From Tenacibaculum jejuense (GTDB lineage Bacteria > Bacteroidota > Bacteroidia > Flavobacteriales > Flavobacteriaceae), in the NCBI RefSeq assembly GCF_900198195.1, contig NZ_LT899436.1, positions 2,261,001-2,325,000 of the forward strand: 64,000 bases of DNA, in the 5' to 3' direction. The notes beneath the pieces were generated by a model. The model was not told the origin of the DNA. It did no database searches and saw only the letters and a program-made list of their open reading frames with translations. Positions 9,453 through 17,769 of this stretch are shown here, one piece after another. Numbering within the stretch: position 1 is the first letter of the stretch; the number at the start of each line of letters is the position of its first letter. The translations under genes and the position numbers were made by a program.

Positions 9453-10391
9453 ATGGAAAAAAGAAATTATGCTGGAATTCCAGATCAATATGCAAAATTA
9501 GAAAATGCTAATATCGTCATTCTACCTGTTCCTTATGATAACACCAGTACTTGGCAAAAAGGTGCAGATAAAGGTCCAGAAGCTTTTTTAGATGCTTCTG
9601 AGAACATGGAGTTATACGATATAGAAACTGATAGTGAAGTATATAAAGAAGGTATTTATTTAGCTGAAGCAATTCAAGAAAATAGATCACCTGGAGCAAT
9701 GATTGAAGCGGTACATCAAGTAACTAAAAAGTACATTAATAAAAATAAGTTTGTTACCGTAATAGGAGGAGAACACTCAATTTCAATAGGTACAGTTAGA
9801 GCTTTTGATGAATGCTTTAACAATTTAACTATACTTCATATAGATGCGCATGCAGATTTACGTAAAGAATATGATGGTTCACCATACAATCATGCTTGTG
9901 CTATGTATGAAGCTAGTTTAAATACCAATCTCGTACAAGTTGGAATTAGAAGCATGGATAAATCAGAGAAAAACGCCATGAATCTTGATAAAGTATTTTT
10001 CGCTCACGACATGGCTGTTAATGATTATTGGATGGATGATGTGTTAGATCAATTAACTCAAAATGTATTTATTTCTTTTGATTTAGATGCTTTAGATCCT
10101 TCAATTATGCCGAGTACTGGTACTCCAGAACCTGGAGGTTTGTTATGGTATGAAACTTTAGAGTTTTTAAAATTAGTATTTGAACAAAAAAACGTAGTAG
10201 GATTTGATTTAGTAGAACTTTGTCCGAATGAAATAGATAAATCATCAGATTTTTTAGCTGCAAAATTATTTTACAAAATGTTAAGCTATAAGTTTAATTC
10301 TGAAGAAGAAATAGATGAAGATTATAAAGAAAAAGAACTTCATTTAGTTAAAAAGGTAAGAGAAGACGAAGATTATGATGAAGAATTTTAA
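9453..10391 (+). CDS. speB: Agmatinase / ureohydrolase
   Basis: 312 residues of the arginase/agmatinase family. The manganese ligand motifs are intact: GGEHSISIG, DAHADLR and SFDLDALDPS, followed by GFDLVELCP. It hydrolyses agmatine to putrescine and urea, taking the product of the preceding decarboxylase. An acidic/charged tail (EEEIDEDYKEKELHLVKKVREDEDYDEEF) extends beyond the usual family end. The next gene starts immediately after the stop codon, so the two are translationally linked. Confidence 0.93.
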   Translation: MEKRNYAGIPDQYAKLENANIVILPVPYDNTSTWQKGADKGPEAFLDASENMELYDIETDSEVYKEGIYLAEAIQENRSPGAMIEAVHQVTKKYINKNKFVTVIGGEHSISIGTVRAFDECFNNLTILHIDAHADLRKEYDGSPYNHACAMYEASLNTNLVQVGIRSMDKSEKNAMNLDKVFFAHDMAVNDYWMDDVLDQLTQNVFISFDLDALDPSIMPSTGTPEPGGLLWYETLEFLKLVFEQKNVVGFDLVELCPNEIDKSSDFLAAKLFYKMLSYKFNSEEEIDEDYKEKELHLVKKVREDEDYDEEF

Positions 10392-11156
10392 ATGAGCATA
10401 ACTGTTATAGCATATCATTTAGAGAAACGATTAGACCTCTCTACAATTAGAGGTCTTTTCCCTAAACTTTCAATACAAAAGAGAGAGCATACTTTTATAT
10501 TATATGAGAAGGAAAATAACGTCTTCATATACATTAAAGATTATGGAAGTATTGTGTTTTTCAATTGTAACGAATTATATATCATTAGAGTTATTCATAA
10601 AATTTTAGATAACGAAATTAACATTAAAAAATTACCATATGAGTGTTTTAATTTATCTATATCTCAGACAAATAATGTTGATTTTGGTACAATTGAAGTT
10701 CAACAAATAAACTCTGATGTAGCACATATCATTTGTCTGAATTTGGCTCAATCTGTAGCACTAATGAATTATGTTAATAAAGCTTCTGATTTACACGAAA
10801 AAACTCTCGTGTATTCTAAGCAATTAGAGGATAAAGGAAATTTTAATTTATCAAGAAAAAAAATGAGGAAATTCATTGGTAAAACAATGAATTTAAAAAA
10901 TAACATAGCTGAAGATTTATTTGTTTTTGAAGCTCCTGAAGTTGCTTGGAATGATAAAAATCTTTCTTTATTAAATTACAAACTTAGAGATGAATTAGAT
11001 GTTGTAAAAAGACACAACGGAGTAGTAAATAGTTTAAATGTTATAAAAGAGAATCTAGATTTATTTAGAGATATTTTAAACCACCAATACAGTAGTATGT
11101 TAGAATGGATTATCATCATATTAATTCTACTAGAAGTGATTAAAATGTTCTTTTAA
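10392..11156 (+). CDS. RMD1/DUF155 family membrane protein
   Basis: 254 residues. The family pattern is readable: an N-terminal beta domain with KDYGSIVFFN, a central helical region, VFEAPEVAWNDKNLSLLNYKLRDELDVVKRHNGVVNSL, and a single C-terminal transmembrane helix WIIIILILLEVIKMFF (about 236-254). Related eukaryotic proteins (Rmd1, RMND1) are organelle membrane proteins needed for sporulation or mitochondrial translation; the bacterial role is not established. Its position directly between agmatinase and the deoxyhypusine-synthase-like gene suggests a link to polyamines. Confidence 0.75.
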   Translation: MSITVIAYHLEKRLDLSTIRGLFPKLSIQKREHTFILYEKENNVFIYIKDYGSIVFFNCNELYIIRVIHKILDNEINIKKLPYECFNLSISQTNNVDFGTIEVQQINSDVAHIICLNLAQSVALMNYVNKASDLHEKTLVYSKQLEDKGNFNLSRKKMRKFIGKTMNLKNNIAEDLFVFEAPEVAWNDKNLSLLNYKLRDELDVVKRHNGVVNSLNVIKENLDLFRDILNHQYSSMLEWIIIILILLEVIKMFF

Positions 11157-11200
11157 ACAAAAAAACACACAATAAACAAGCTAAAAAGATTACAATAAAA

Positions 11201-12178
11201 ATGAATACAAATACACACCCAATATCAGAATTTTTAGAAAAGTACTTTCTACATTTTAACGCCGCATCTCTTGTTGATGCTGCAAAAGCTTACGAAAAAC
11301 AAATCGAAGATGGTTCTAAAATGTTAGTTTCATTAGCCGGAGCTATGAGTACAGCAGAAATTGGAAAAATTTTCGCTGAAATGATTCGACAAGAAAAAGT
11401 ACACATCATTTCATGTACTGGAGCCAACTTAGAAGAAGATATTATGAATTTAGTTGCACATTCTCATTACAAGAGAGTGCCCAACTACAGAGATTTAACT
11501 CCCCAAGATGAATGGGATCTTTTATTAAAAGGATTAAATCGAGTTACAGATACCTGTATTCCAGAAGAAGAAGCTTTCAGAAGACTACAAAAACATATTT
11601 TCAAAATTTGGAAAGATGCTGAAGAAAACAACGAACGCTTTTTTCCACATGAATTTATGTATAAACTTTTATTATCTGGAGTTTTAGAAGAGCATTATGA
11701 AATAGATATTAAAAATTCTTGGATGTATGCTGCTGCAGAGAAAAACCTTCCAATGGTTGTACCTGGATGGGAAGATTCTACTATGGGAAATATATTCGCT
11801 TCTTATGTTTTAAAAGGAGAATTAAAAGCTTCAACTATGAAATCGGGAATTGAATATATGACGTTTTTAGCAGATTGGTATACAAATAATTCTGATAATG
11901 GAATTGGTTTTTTTCAAATAGGAGGTGGTATTGCAGGAGACTTCCCTATATGCGTTGTTCCAATGTTGTATCAAGATTTAGAACGTGAAAACACTCCTTT
12001 TTGGAGTTATTTCTGTCAAATTTCAGACTCAACAACAAGTTACGGATCATATTCTGGTGCAGTTCCTAATGAAAAAATTACTTGGGGAAAATTAGATATA
12101 GATACACCTAAATTTATTATAGAAAGTGATGCAACAATTGTTGCACCTTTAATTTTTGCCTATTTACTTAAAATGTAA
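11201..12178 (+). CDS. Deoxyhypusine-synthase-like enzyme, probably homospermidine synthase
   Basis: 325 residues of the deoxyhypusine synthase family: ISCTGANLEEDIMNL near the N-terminus, VVPGWEDSTMGNIFASYV, IGGGIAGDFPIC, and SYSGAVPNEKITWGKL with the lysine (in EKITWGKL) that forms the covalent intermediate in deoxyhypusine synthase. Bacteria lack eIF5A, and bacterial members of this family are known to use putrescine as acceptor to make homospermidine. With arginine decarboxylase and agmatinase upstream, the inferred pathway is arginine to agmatine to putrescine to homospermidine. NAD+ is the expected cofactor. Confidence 0.85.
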   Translation: MNTNTHPISEFLEKYFLHFNAASLVDAAKAYEKQIEDGSKMLVSLAGAMSTAEIGKIFAEMIRQEKVHIISCTGANLEEDIMNLVAHSHYKRVPNYRDLTPQDEWDLLLKGLNRVTDTCIPEEEAFRRLQKHIFKIWKDAEENNERFFPHEFMYKLLLSGVLEEHYEIDIKNSWMYAAAEKNLPMVVPGWEDSTMGNIFASYVLKGELKASTMKSGIEYMTFLADWYTNNSDNGIGFFQIGGGIAGDFPICVVPMLYQDLERENTPFWSYFCQISDSTTSYGSYSGAVPNEKITWGKLDIDTPKFIIESDATIVAPLIFAYLLKM

Positions 12179-12182
12179 TGTT

Positions 12183-12455
12183 ATGAAACGAGTTATTGTT
12201 ACTTATGAAAAATTGACTACTAATATTTTAGATTTATTAGTAGAAAAATATCCTTACGGATACGATTTTGACGATATTATCTCTTTTAAAAATGCAAAAG
12301 GAGAAACTGTAAAAGCTGTTGAAGTTATTGCTAATGATACCACATATTTAGTTAAAATTAGTTCACAATTAGAGAAAAAAATGGAAGATTATTCTGATGA
12401 TGATTTTAATTATGATAGTGACAATTTCGTGGAAGAAAACTTTGAGATATCATGA
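12183..12455 (+). CDS. Small acidic protein of unknown function
   Basis: 90 residues from the ATG at 12183; an earlier in-frame start at 12156 lies inside the previous gene and is less likely. The C-terminal third is very acidic (KMEDYSDDDFNYDSDNF). It has no membrane segment and no recognised domain. It overlaps the next gene by four bases (ATGA), so the pair is probably co-translated as the tail of the polyamine operon. Confidence 0.7.
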   Translation: MKRVIVTYEKLTTNILDLLVEKYPYGYDFDDIISFKNAKGETVKAVEVIANDTTYLVKISSQLEKKMEDYSDDDFNYDSDNFVEENFEIS

Positions 12456-12712
12456 AGTATTACAGTACAGAAGAATTAATTTTTGAAGAAGGAATTTTCA
12501 AAAGTTATGAGAATGGGTATCTATCGTTTCAACTAAATAATGGTGAGCTCATCAAATTTGAACAGATTAATAATAATATCTTAAATTTATATGACTTAAA
12601 ATCTAAAATTCATATTGGAAAAAAGTTCCAAATTGAATATTTAGAAATTATTGATGATTTAGATGATGAAGATTTTGTAATTCTAAAGCTTAACAAATTA
12701 AAAATTTTATAA
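12452..12712 (+). CDS. Small hypothetical protein
   Basis: 86 residues, beginning MKYYSTEELIFEEGIFKSYENGYLSFQL. It looks like a small beta-barrel-forming protein by its alternating hydrophobic pattern, but no family is recognised. It overlaps the preceding gene by four bases and is followed by the VOC gene with no gap (stop then ATG). Confidence 0.65.
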   Translation: MKYYSTEELIFEEGIFKSYENGYLSFQLNNGELIKFEQINNNILNLYDLKSKIHIGKKFQIEYLEIIDDLDDEDFVILKLNKLKIL

Positions 12713-13123
12713 ATGAATAGTAATTTTCACATATCATTACCTTGTAAAAACTTAAAAGAAACTATAAAGTTTTATACTCAAGATTTAGGAATAGAAGAGG
12801 GTAGAAGTAACAGAGAATGGGTAGATTTTAACTTATATGGATGTCAATTAACTTTTGTTAGTGTAGATAATTTCAATTTTGAATATCCTCATTATCAATT
12901 AGAAAATGAAAAATTACCATCTTTTCATTTTGGAGTTATTTTAGATAGTGATGAATGGGAAATGCTTCATGATAAAATTAATAGATGGTCTATGGATACC
13001 ATTGTAAAGAAGACTTTTTTTGAAGACAAAAACGGAGAACAAAATTCATTCTTTGTACAAGATCCAAATGGTTATTTTATAGAGTTTAAAACGTTTAAGG
13101 AGCCTGATGAGATATTCATATAG
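12713..13123 (+). CDS. VOC-superfamily (glyoxalase/bleomycin-resistance-like) protein
   Basis: 136 residues with the paired beta-alpha-beta-beta-beta modules of the vicinal oxygen chelate superfamily: FHISLPCKNLKETIKFYTQDLGI at the start, then PSFHFGVILD and FFVQDPNGYFIEFKTF. Potential metal ligands are His5, the His of SFHFG and the Glu of FIEFK. Members include dioxygenases, glyoxalases and antibiotic-binding proteins; the substrate here cannot be stated. Confidence 0.8.
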   Translation: MNSNFHISLPCKNLKETIKFYTQDLGIEEGRSNREWVDFNLYGCQLTFVSVDNFNFEYPHYQLENEKLPSFHFGVILDSDEWEMLHDKINRWSMDTIVKKTFFEDKNGEQNSFFVQDPNGYFIEFKTFKEPDEIFI

Positions 13124-13176
13124 GCTCTTTAACGAGCTCTTTTAACAAAATAAGAATCCAAATAAAATCAATAATT

Positions 13177-14007
13177 ATGAAAAACATTTTAATTCCTTAT
13201 GATTTTTCTGAAGCAGCTCTTAATGCACTTAACTATACAAAGAAGTTTTTTGAAGGTGAGCTTATAAATTTTTTTTTACTAGATGTTTACATAGGTGAAA
13301 GATCTTATCTATTAAGTAAAGAACACAACGAAAAGTGGTTTAATCAAATGGATGATGAGATTGAAAATGAATTAAAGTATTTAGTTGATATTCTTAATAG
13401 AGAAAATAAAGGATTTACATACCATTCCATTATAGATACAAACTCACTTACTAATGCAGTTAAAGAAACTATAGTAGAAGAAAAAATTGATCTTATCATA
13501 TGTGGAACTAAAGGAGCTAAAAGTTTAGCACAAACTTTTATTGGTACCAATACAATTAAAATAATTAATGCAGTAGATCATACACCAATATTAGTAGTTC
13601 CTACAAATTACAAATACAAAAAAATTGATAGGATTATATTTTCTACAAACTATAAAAGAAATTTTAACAAAGTAGAACTTCATGCTTTATTGAAATTCAG
13701 TAAAATGAGACAGTGTGATATAGAAATAGTAAACCTTTCTGTTGAAGAAGCACTAACAAATAAACAAAGAACACATAAAGTCAAATTGAGAGAATTATTG
13801 CAAGATGTTAATACCTCTTTTAAAAAATTAGATTGGGAAGAATCTGAAACGTATACGATTCAAAAGTATGTTGAAGAATCTAACGGACAATTACTAGCGT
13901 TTATCAATCATCATTATAACTTTTTCAATCAACTGTTAGATGAAAATGTGATAAAGAAAATTACGTTTACAAGTCATATTCCATTATTAATTTTACCAGA
14001 AGTATAA
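13177..14007 (+). CDS. Tandem universal stress protein (UspA family)
   Basis: 276 residues, the two-domain size common in Bacteroidetes. The first domain starts with MKNILIPYDFSEAALNALNYTKKFF and ends with an ATP-loop-like GTKGAKSLAQTFIGTNT...TPILVVP; the second domain (about 148-276) has lost the glycine-rich loop and ends HIPLLILPEV. Usp proteins bind ATP or AMP and act in stress tolerance. It overlaps the next gene by one base (TAATG), indicating coupling. Confidence 0.85.
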   Translation: MKNILIPYDFSEAALNALNYTKKFFEGELINFFLLDVYIGERSYLLSKEHNEKWFNQMDDEIENELKYLVDILNRENKGFTYHSIIDTNSLTNAVKETIVEEKIDLIICGTKGAKSLAQTFIGTNTIKIINAVDHTPILVVPTNYKYKKIDRIIFSTNYKRNFNKVELHALLKFSKMRQCDIEIVNLSVEEALTNKQRTHKVKLRELLQDVNTSFKKLDWEESETYTIQKYVEESNGQLLAFINHHYNFFNQLLDENVIKKITFTSHIPLLILPEV

Positions 14008-14408
14008 TGAAAAGTGTATCCTTTACCAAAGATTTTTATAGAGCCATTTCTAATTTATTTTATTCATTTTCAATGATAGATAAAACAATGTCTGTACAAG
14101 AAAAAAAAGAAATAGTTTGGGCTGTTAAACAAGAGTGGGCAACAAATGAATATGGTTTTGATAGCGAAGAACTTATTTATGAAACTATGAGAAGCTTAAT
14201 TAAAGAAAAACAAAATGCAGATCAAGCTTTTGAAAAATTCAAAGTATTTTTTATAGCTAATAAAGAATTATTCAGCAAAGATGTTAAACAAGAATTATTA
14301 GAAGCATGTCATAAAATTTGTAATGCAGATCATGGTAAAAATAAATCAGAGTTAATTCTTTTAACGAAATTACATAAGCTCATCAAAACTAGTAATTTAA
14401 ATAATTAA
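14007..14408 (+). CDS. TerB-like helical protein
   Basis: 133 residues, all-helical by appearance, with a pattern that resembles the TerB/tellurite-resistance fold (MIDKTMSVQEKKEIVWAVKQEW near the start, HGKNKSELILLTKLHKLI at the end). The family assignment is tentative. It is coupled to the universal stress protein by a one-base overlap, suggesting a shared stress role. Confidence 0.55.
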   Translation: MKSVSFTKDFYRAISNLFYSFSMIDKTMSVQEKKEIVWAVKQEWATNEYGFDSEELIYETMRSLIKEKQNADQAFEKFKVFFIANKELFSKDVKQELLEACHKICNADHGKNKSELILLTKLHKLIKTSNLNN

Positions 14409-14574
14409 CAAATAATATGAAGTGCTAGATTTTAGATTGTACTACTATTTTTTTTACATCGGAGTAAACTTCATTTATTACTCATTTTAAAAACTTAGTG
14501 GATATAAATTTCTAGCCTTCATATTAGTTTCAAGTTATTCGCTAATAAACTCCTATTGCTAAGATCACACTGCT

Positions 14575-14582
14575 TACCTTTG
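14575..14582 (+). promoter_or_regulatory. -7 promoter element of the helicase pair
   Basis: TACCTTTG matches TAnnTTTG and lies 14 bp before the start codon of the first helicase, giving a very short leader. A TTG at 14556-14558 could serve as -33, at slightly short spacing. Confidence 0.5.
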
Positions 14583-14596
14583 CAAAAAATACTTTC

Positions 14597-15931
14597 ATGT
14601 CAAAAAGTTTTACCGACTTAGGAATACATCCTGAATTTCAACAAAGTTTAACCAACTTAAAAATTTCTGTACCAACAGATATACAAGAAAAAACGATTCC
14701 TATTATCTTGAATAAAAATCAAGATGTAGTTGCGTTAGCAAAAACAGGAACAGGTAAAACCGCTGCTTTTGGATTGCCATTATTACAGTTAATAGATACG
14801 AATAATCCTAATATTCAAGCAGTAATTTTGGCTCCAACACGAGAATTAGGGCAACAAATTCATGCAAATTTAACAGCTTTTTCATCTCATAATCCTTCAA
14901 TATCTATAGCTGCTATTTGTGGAGGAATTCCTATAAAACCACAAATTGAGCGTTTAAAAACTGAAACACATATCGTTGTTGCCACACCTGGACGTTTAGC
15001 GGATTTAGTTAAACGCGAAGCAATTGACATCAAAAATATCTCTTATTTTATCTTAGATGAAGCCGATGAAATGGTAAGTGCTTTAAAAGATGGTTTAGAT
15101 AGTATTATTAAAGAGATTCCTAAAAAAAGAAGAACTTTACTATTTACTGCAACATTATCTGGTGCTATAAAACAGTTAGTGAACAATTATATGTCTAAAG
15201 ATGTAGTTCACATTGAAGCAGACATGAAAACTGTTGGTCATCAAGGAATAAAACATCAATATGTAGTAGTAAAACCAATAGAAAAACTAGAAGTATTACT
15301 ACATTTTCTAGCTTCTAAAGAAGGAGAAAGAGGTATTATTTTTTGTAAAACTAAAGCTGCTGTAAATAAATTAGCGAAAAAATTAGCTATTAATAAATTC
15401 TCTTCAGGTGCAATTCATGGAAGTTTAACACAAGGAATTCGTGATCGAATAATGGAACAATTTAGAGCTGGTCATATTGATATTTTAGTAGCCACTGATT
15501 TAGCTGCTCGTGGTATTGATGTAAAAGATGTTTCTTACGTTGTAAACTATCATTTACCAGATACTTATGAAGCTTACGTGCATAGAAGCGGACGAACAGC
15601 GAGAGCAGGAGCAAAGGGCCTTTCGTTAAGTGTTATACAAGAAGAAGAAATTGAAGAAATTCCTGATTTTGAAGAAGAATTAGGGATTACTTTTCGTCAG
15701 TTTAAAAAAGCAGATGCACAAAGTATAGAAGAAAACAATACGTTGTTATGGGCTAAAAAAATATTCAAAACGAAACCGAATAGAACTGTTTCAGAAGAAT
15801 TTAAAGAAAAAGTAAGAACAGTGTTTCATCATTTAACTAAAGATGAACTAGTGGAAAAGATTTTAGCACATCATCTAGCAGAAGTGAACAAGGATAAATT
15901 GAAGCAAGATGCTCAAAAAAATAAAAAATAG
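14597..15931 (+). CDS. DEAD-box ATP-dependent RNA helicase
   Basis: 444 residues with all DEAD-box motifs: Q-motif region FTDLGIHPEFQQSLTNLKISVPTDIQ, Walker A AKTGTGKT, PTRELGQQ, GG, TPGRL, DEAD, TAT (motif III), GIIFCKT, ATDLAARGID and HRSGRTARAG. It unwinds or remodels RNA, for example in ribosome assembly or cold adaptation. The C-terminal tail (~375-444) is lysine-rich, as in RNA-binding tails. The second helicase follows after 2 bp. Confidence 0.93.
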   Translation: MSKSFTDLGIHPEFQQSLTNLKISVPTDIQEKTIPIILNKNQDVVALAKTGTGKTAAFGLPLLQLIDTNNPNIQAVILAPTRELGQQIHANLTAFSSHNPSISIAAICGGIPIKPQIERLKTETHIVVATPGRLADLVKREAIDIKNISYFILDEADEMVSALKDGLDSIIKEIPKKRRTLLFTATLSGAIKQLVNNYMSKDVVHIEADMKTVGHQGIKHQYVVVKPIEKLEVLLHFLASKEGERGIIFCKTKAAVNKLAKKLAINKFSSGAIHGSLTQGIRDRIMEQFRAGHIDILVATDLAARGIDVKDVSYVVNYHLPDTYEAYVHRSGRTARAGAKGLSLSVIQEEEIEEIPDFEEELGITFRQFKKADAQSIEENNTLLWAKKIFKTKPNRTVSEEFKEKVRTVFHHLTKDELVEKILAHHLAEVNKDKLKQDAQKNKK

Positions 15932-15933
15932 TT

Positions 15934-17247
15934 ATGGCAAGTAGCATTAAAAATCAGCAGGATATTTTAGCTAAATTGAATATCAATGAGTTAAATCCGA
16001 TGCAAAAAGAAGCTGTAACTGTTATCGAAAAAGCAACCAATACGATTCTACTTTCTCCAACAGGAACAGGAAAAACATTGGCTTTTTTATTACCGTTATT
16101 AAAAACATTAGATCCTAATAATTCAAATATACAAGCTTTAGTTTTAGTTCCTTCACGCGAATTAGCCATACAAATAGAACAAGTGGCTAGAAATATGGGA
16201 TCTGGATTCAAAATAAACGCCGTTTATGGAGGTAGACCAATAGCTAAAGATAAAGCAGAATTAAAACATTCACCGGCTATTTTAATAGGAACACCTGGAA
16301 GAGTTGCTGATCATTTTAGTAGTGAACGTTTTGATAAGGATAGTATAAAAACCATTGTTTTAGATGAATTTGATAAATCTTTAGAGGTTGGGTTTGAGTA
16401 TGAAATGAGAGGAATTATAAATCAAATTCCTAATCTTAATAAACGAATACTAACTTCTGCTACTCAAGGTGTTGAAATTCCTGATTTTGTAGGTTTAGAT
16501 AAACCTGAAATCATTAATTACTTGCAGCAAAAGAAAGCTTCAAAATTAGAAATAAAAACAGTTGTTTCTCCTAAAGAAGACAAAACACAAACCTTGGTTG
16601 ATTTACTATTTCACATAGGAAATAAACCAGGAATCATTTTCTGTAATTTCAAAGATAGTATTGCAAAGGTTAGTGATATTTTAAAGAAAAATAAGATTAG
16701 TCATACTTGTTTTTCTGGGGGAATGGAACAAAGAGATCGTGAGCGCTCTTTAATTAAATTTAGAAACGGAACTTCTCAATTACTAGTTGCTACTGATTTG
16801 GCCGCCAGAGGTATTGATATTCCTGAACTGAAGTTTATTATTCATTACGAACTTCCAAGAGCAATAGAAGAATTTACACATAGAAATGGTAGAACAGCTA
16901 GAGTAAATGCTGAAGGCGTAGCTTATGTATTACAATCGGAAAAAGAATTTTTACCAGAATTCATAAAGAAAACAGAAGGGATAGATATTTCTAAAAAAGC
17001 TGTATGGAAACCTCAATTTTGGACAACTTTATTTATTTCAGGTGGACGAAAAGATAAAATATCAAAAGGAGATATTGCTGGACTTTTCTTTAAACAAGGA
17101 AATTTAAATAAAGATCAATTAGGTGTTATAGAATTAAAACAAGACTGTGCTTTTATTTCTGTTCCTTTAACTATTGCTCAAGACTTAGCTGAAAAATTAA
17201 ATAATTCTCGTTTAAAAAAGAAAAGAGTAAGAATATATGTTGTTTAA
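15934..17247 (+). CDS. DbpA-like DEAD-box helicase with DEFD in motif II
   Basis: 437 residues. Walker A is SPTGTGKT, and PSRELAIQ, TPGRV, TSAT, ATDLAARGID and HRNGRTARV are present, but motif II reads DEFD in place of DEAD. The C-terminus (about 362-437: FISGGRKDKISKGDIAGLFFKQG...KKKRVRIYVV) is a DbpA-type RNA-binding domain, which in E. coli DbpA targets 23S rRNA hairpin 92. A role in large-subunit assembly is therefore likely. The Asp and Glu needed for ATP hydrolysis are kept, so it should be active. It is co-transcribed with the preceding helicase. Confidence 0.9.
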   Translation: MASSIKNQQDILAKLNINELNPMQKEAVTVIEKATNTILLSPTGTGKTLAFLLPLLKTLDPNNSNIQALVLVPSRELAIQIEQVARNMGSGFKINAVYGGRPIAKDKAELKHSPAILIGTPGRVADHFSSERFDKDSIKTIVLDEFDKSLEVGFEYEMRGIINQIPNLNKRILTSATQGVEIPDFVGLDKPEIINYLQQKKASKLEIKTVVSPKEDKTQTLVDLLFHIGNKPGIIFCNFKDSIAKVSDILKKNKISHTCFSGGMEQRDRERSLIKFRNGTSQLLVATDLAARGIDIPELKFIIHYELPRAIEEFTHRNGRTARVNAEGVAYVLQSEKEFLPEFIKKTEGIDISKKAVWKPQFWTTLFISGGRKDKISKGDIAGLFFKQGNLNKDQLGVIELKQDCAFISVPLTIAQDLAEKLNNSRLKKKRVRIYVV

Positions 17248-17390
17248 CAATACAGATCAACGTAGGAGGGAAGAATAATCCATATTTTATAACTATTATA
17301 CTTAACTGTCTTTAAGAAGTTTTCACCCTAAAATTTTTCAATATCTTTAAGTCTATTACGCGTATCTGTAGTATACAATAATAAACAAAC

Positions 17391-17472
17391 GTCAATCTGA
17401 ACTTGTTTCAGGTTCTCATCGCAATTCCTTGTTTATTAATATTATGAGATTCCGAAATAAATTCGGAATAAC
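17391..17472. repeat. Intergenic imperfect inverted repeat (REP-like)
   Basis: Arms 17391-17419 (starts GTCAATCTGAACTTG) and 17444-17472 (ends AATTCGGAATAAC) are imperfectly complementary over 29 bp (about 21 matches). Palindromes of the 'tctgaacttgtttcag' kind are dispersed between genes in many Flavobacteriia. It lies in the 522-bp gap 17248-17769, which has no ORF. Confidence 0.6.
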
Positions 17473-17579
17473 GTTATAATATCAGATATAATTCACAAAG
17501 AATATTTAAAAAATAAATACATAAATTTTTAGTTTAAATATTTATCAATCCTTTGGGTGTAGAAACTCAAACAAAGCTA

Positions 17580-17702
17580 AAATGTCAATTCGATTGCTTT
17601 TGAGATACGAAAAAGCGTATCGAAAACTAATTCAGAACTAAAATTCTTATTCTCGATACAATTTTTATCCATTTTATTTCGAAAAATCACTCGAATTGAT
17701 AT
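17580..17702. repeat. Second intergenic inverted repeat, possibly MITE-like
   Basis: The left end TGTCAATTCGATTGCTTTT and the right end TTTCGAAAAATCACTCGAATTGATA are similar in opposite orientation; inside, GATACG...CGTATC forms a small perfect hairpin and CTCGATACA recurs as an inverted copy of TATCGAAAA. It resembles the flavobacterial class of 'TGTCA-TTCGA' intergenic repeats. No transposase is present. Confidence 0.5.
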
Positions 17703-17769
17703 AATTTTACTACAAATGACAACAGATATTTATTAACAAGCTTGTACTACTATAATAACCATAAGTATT

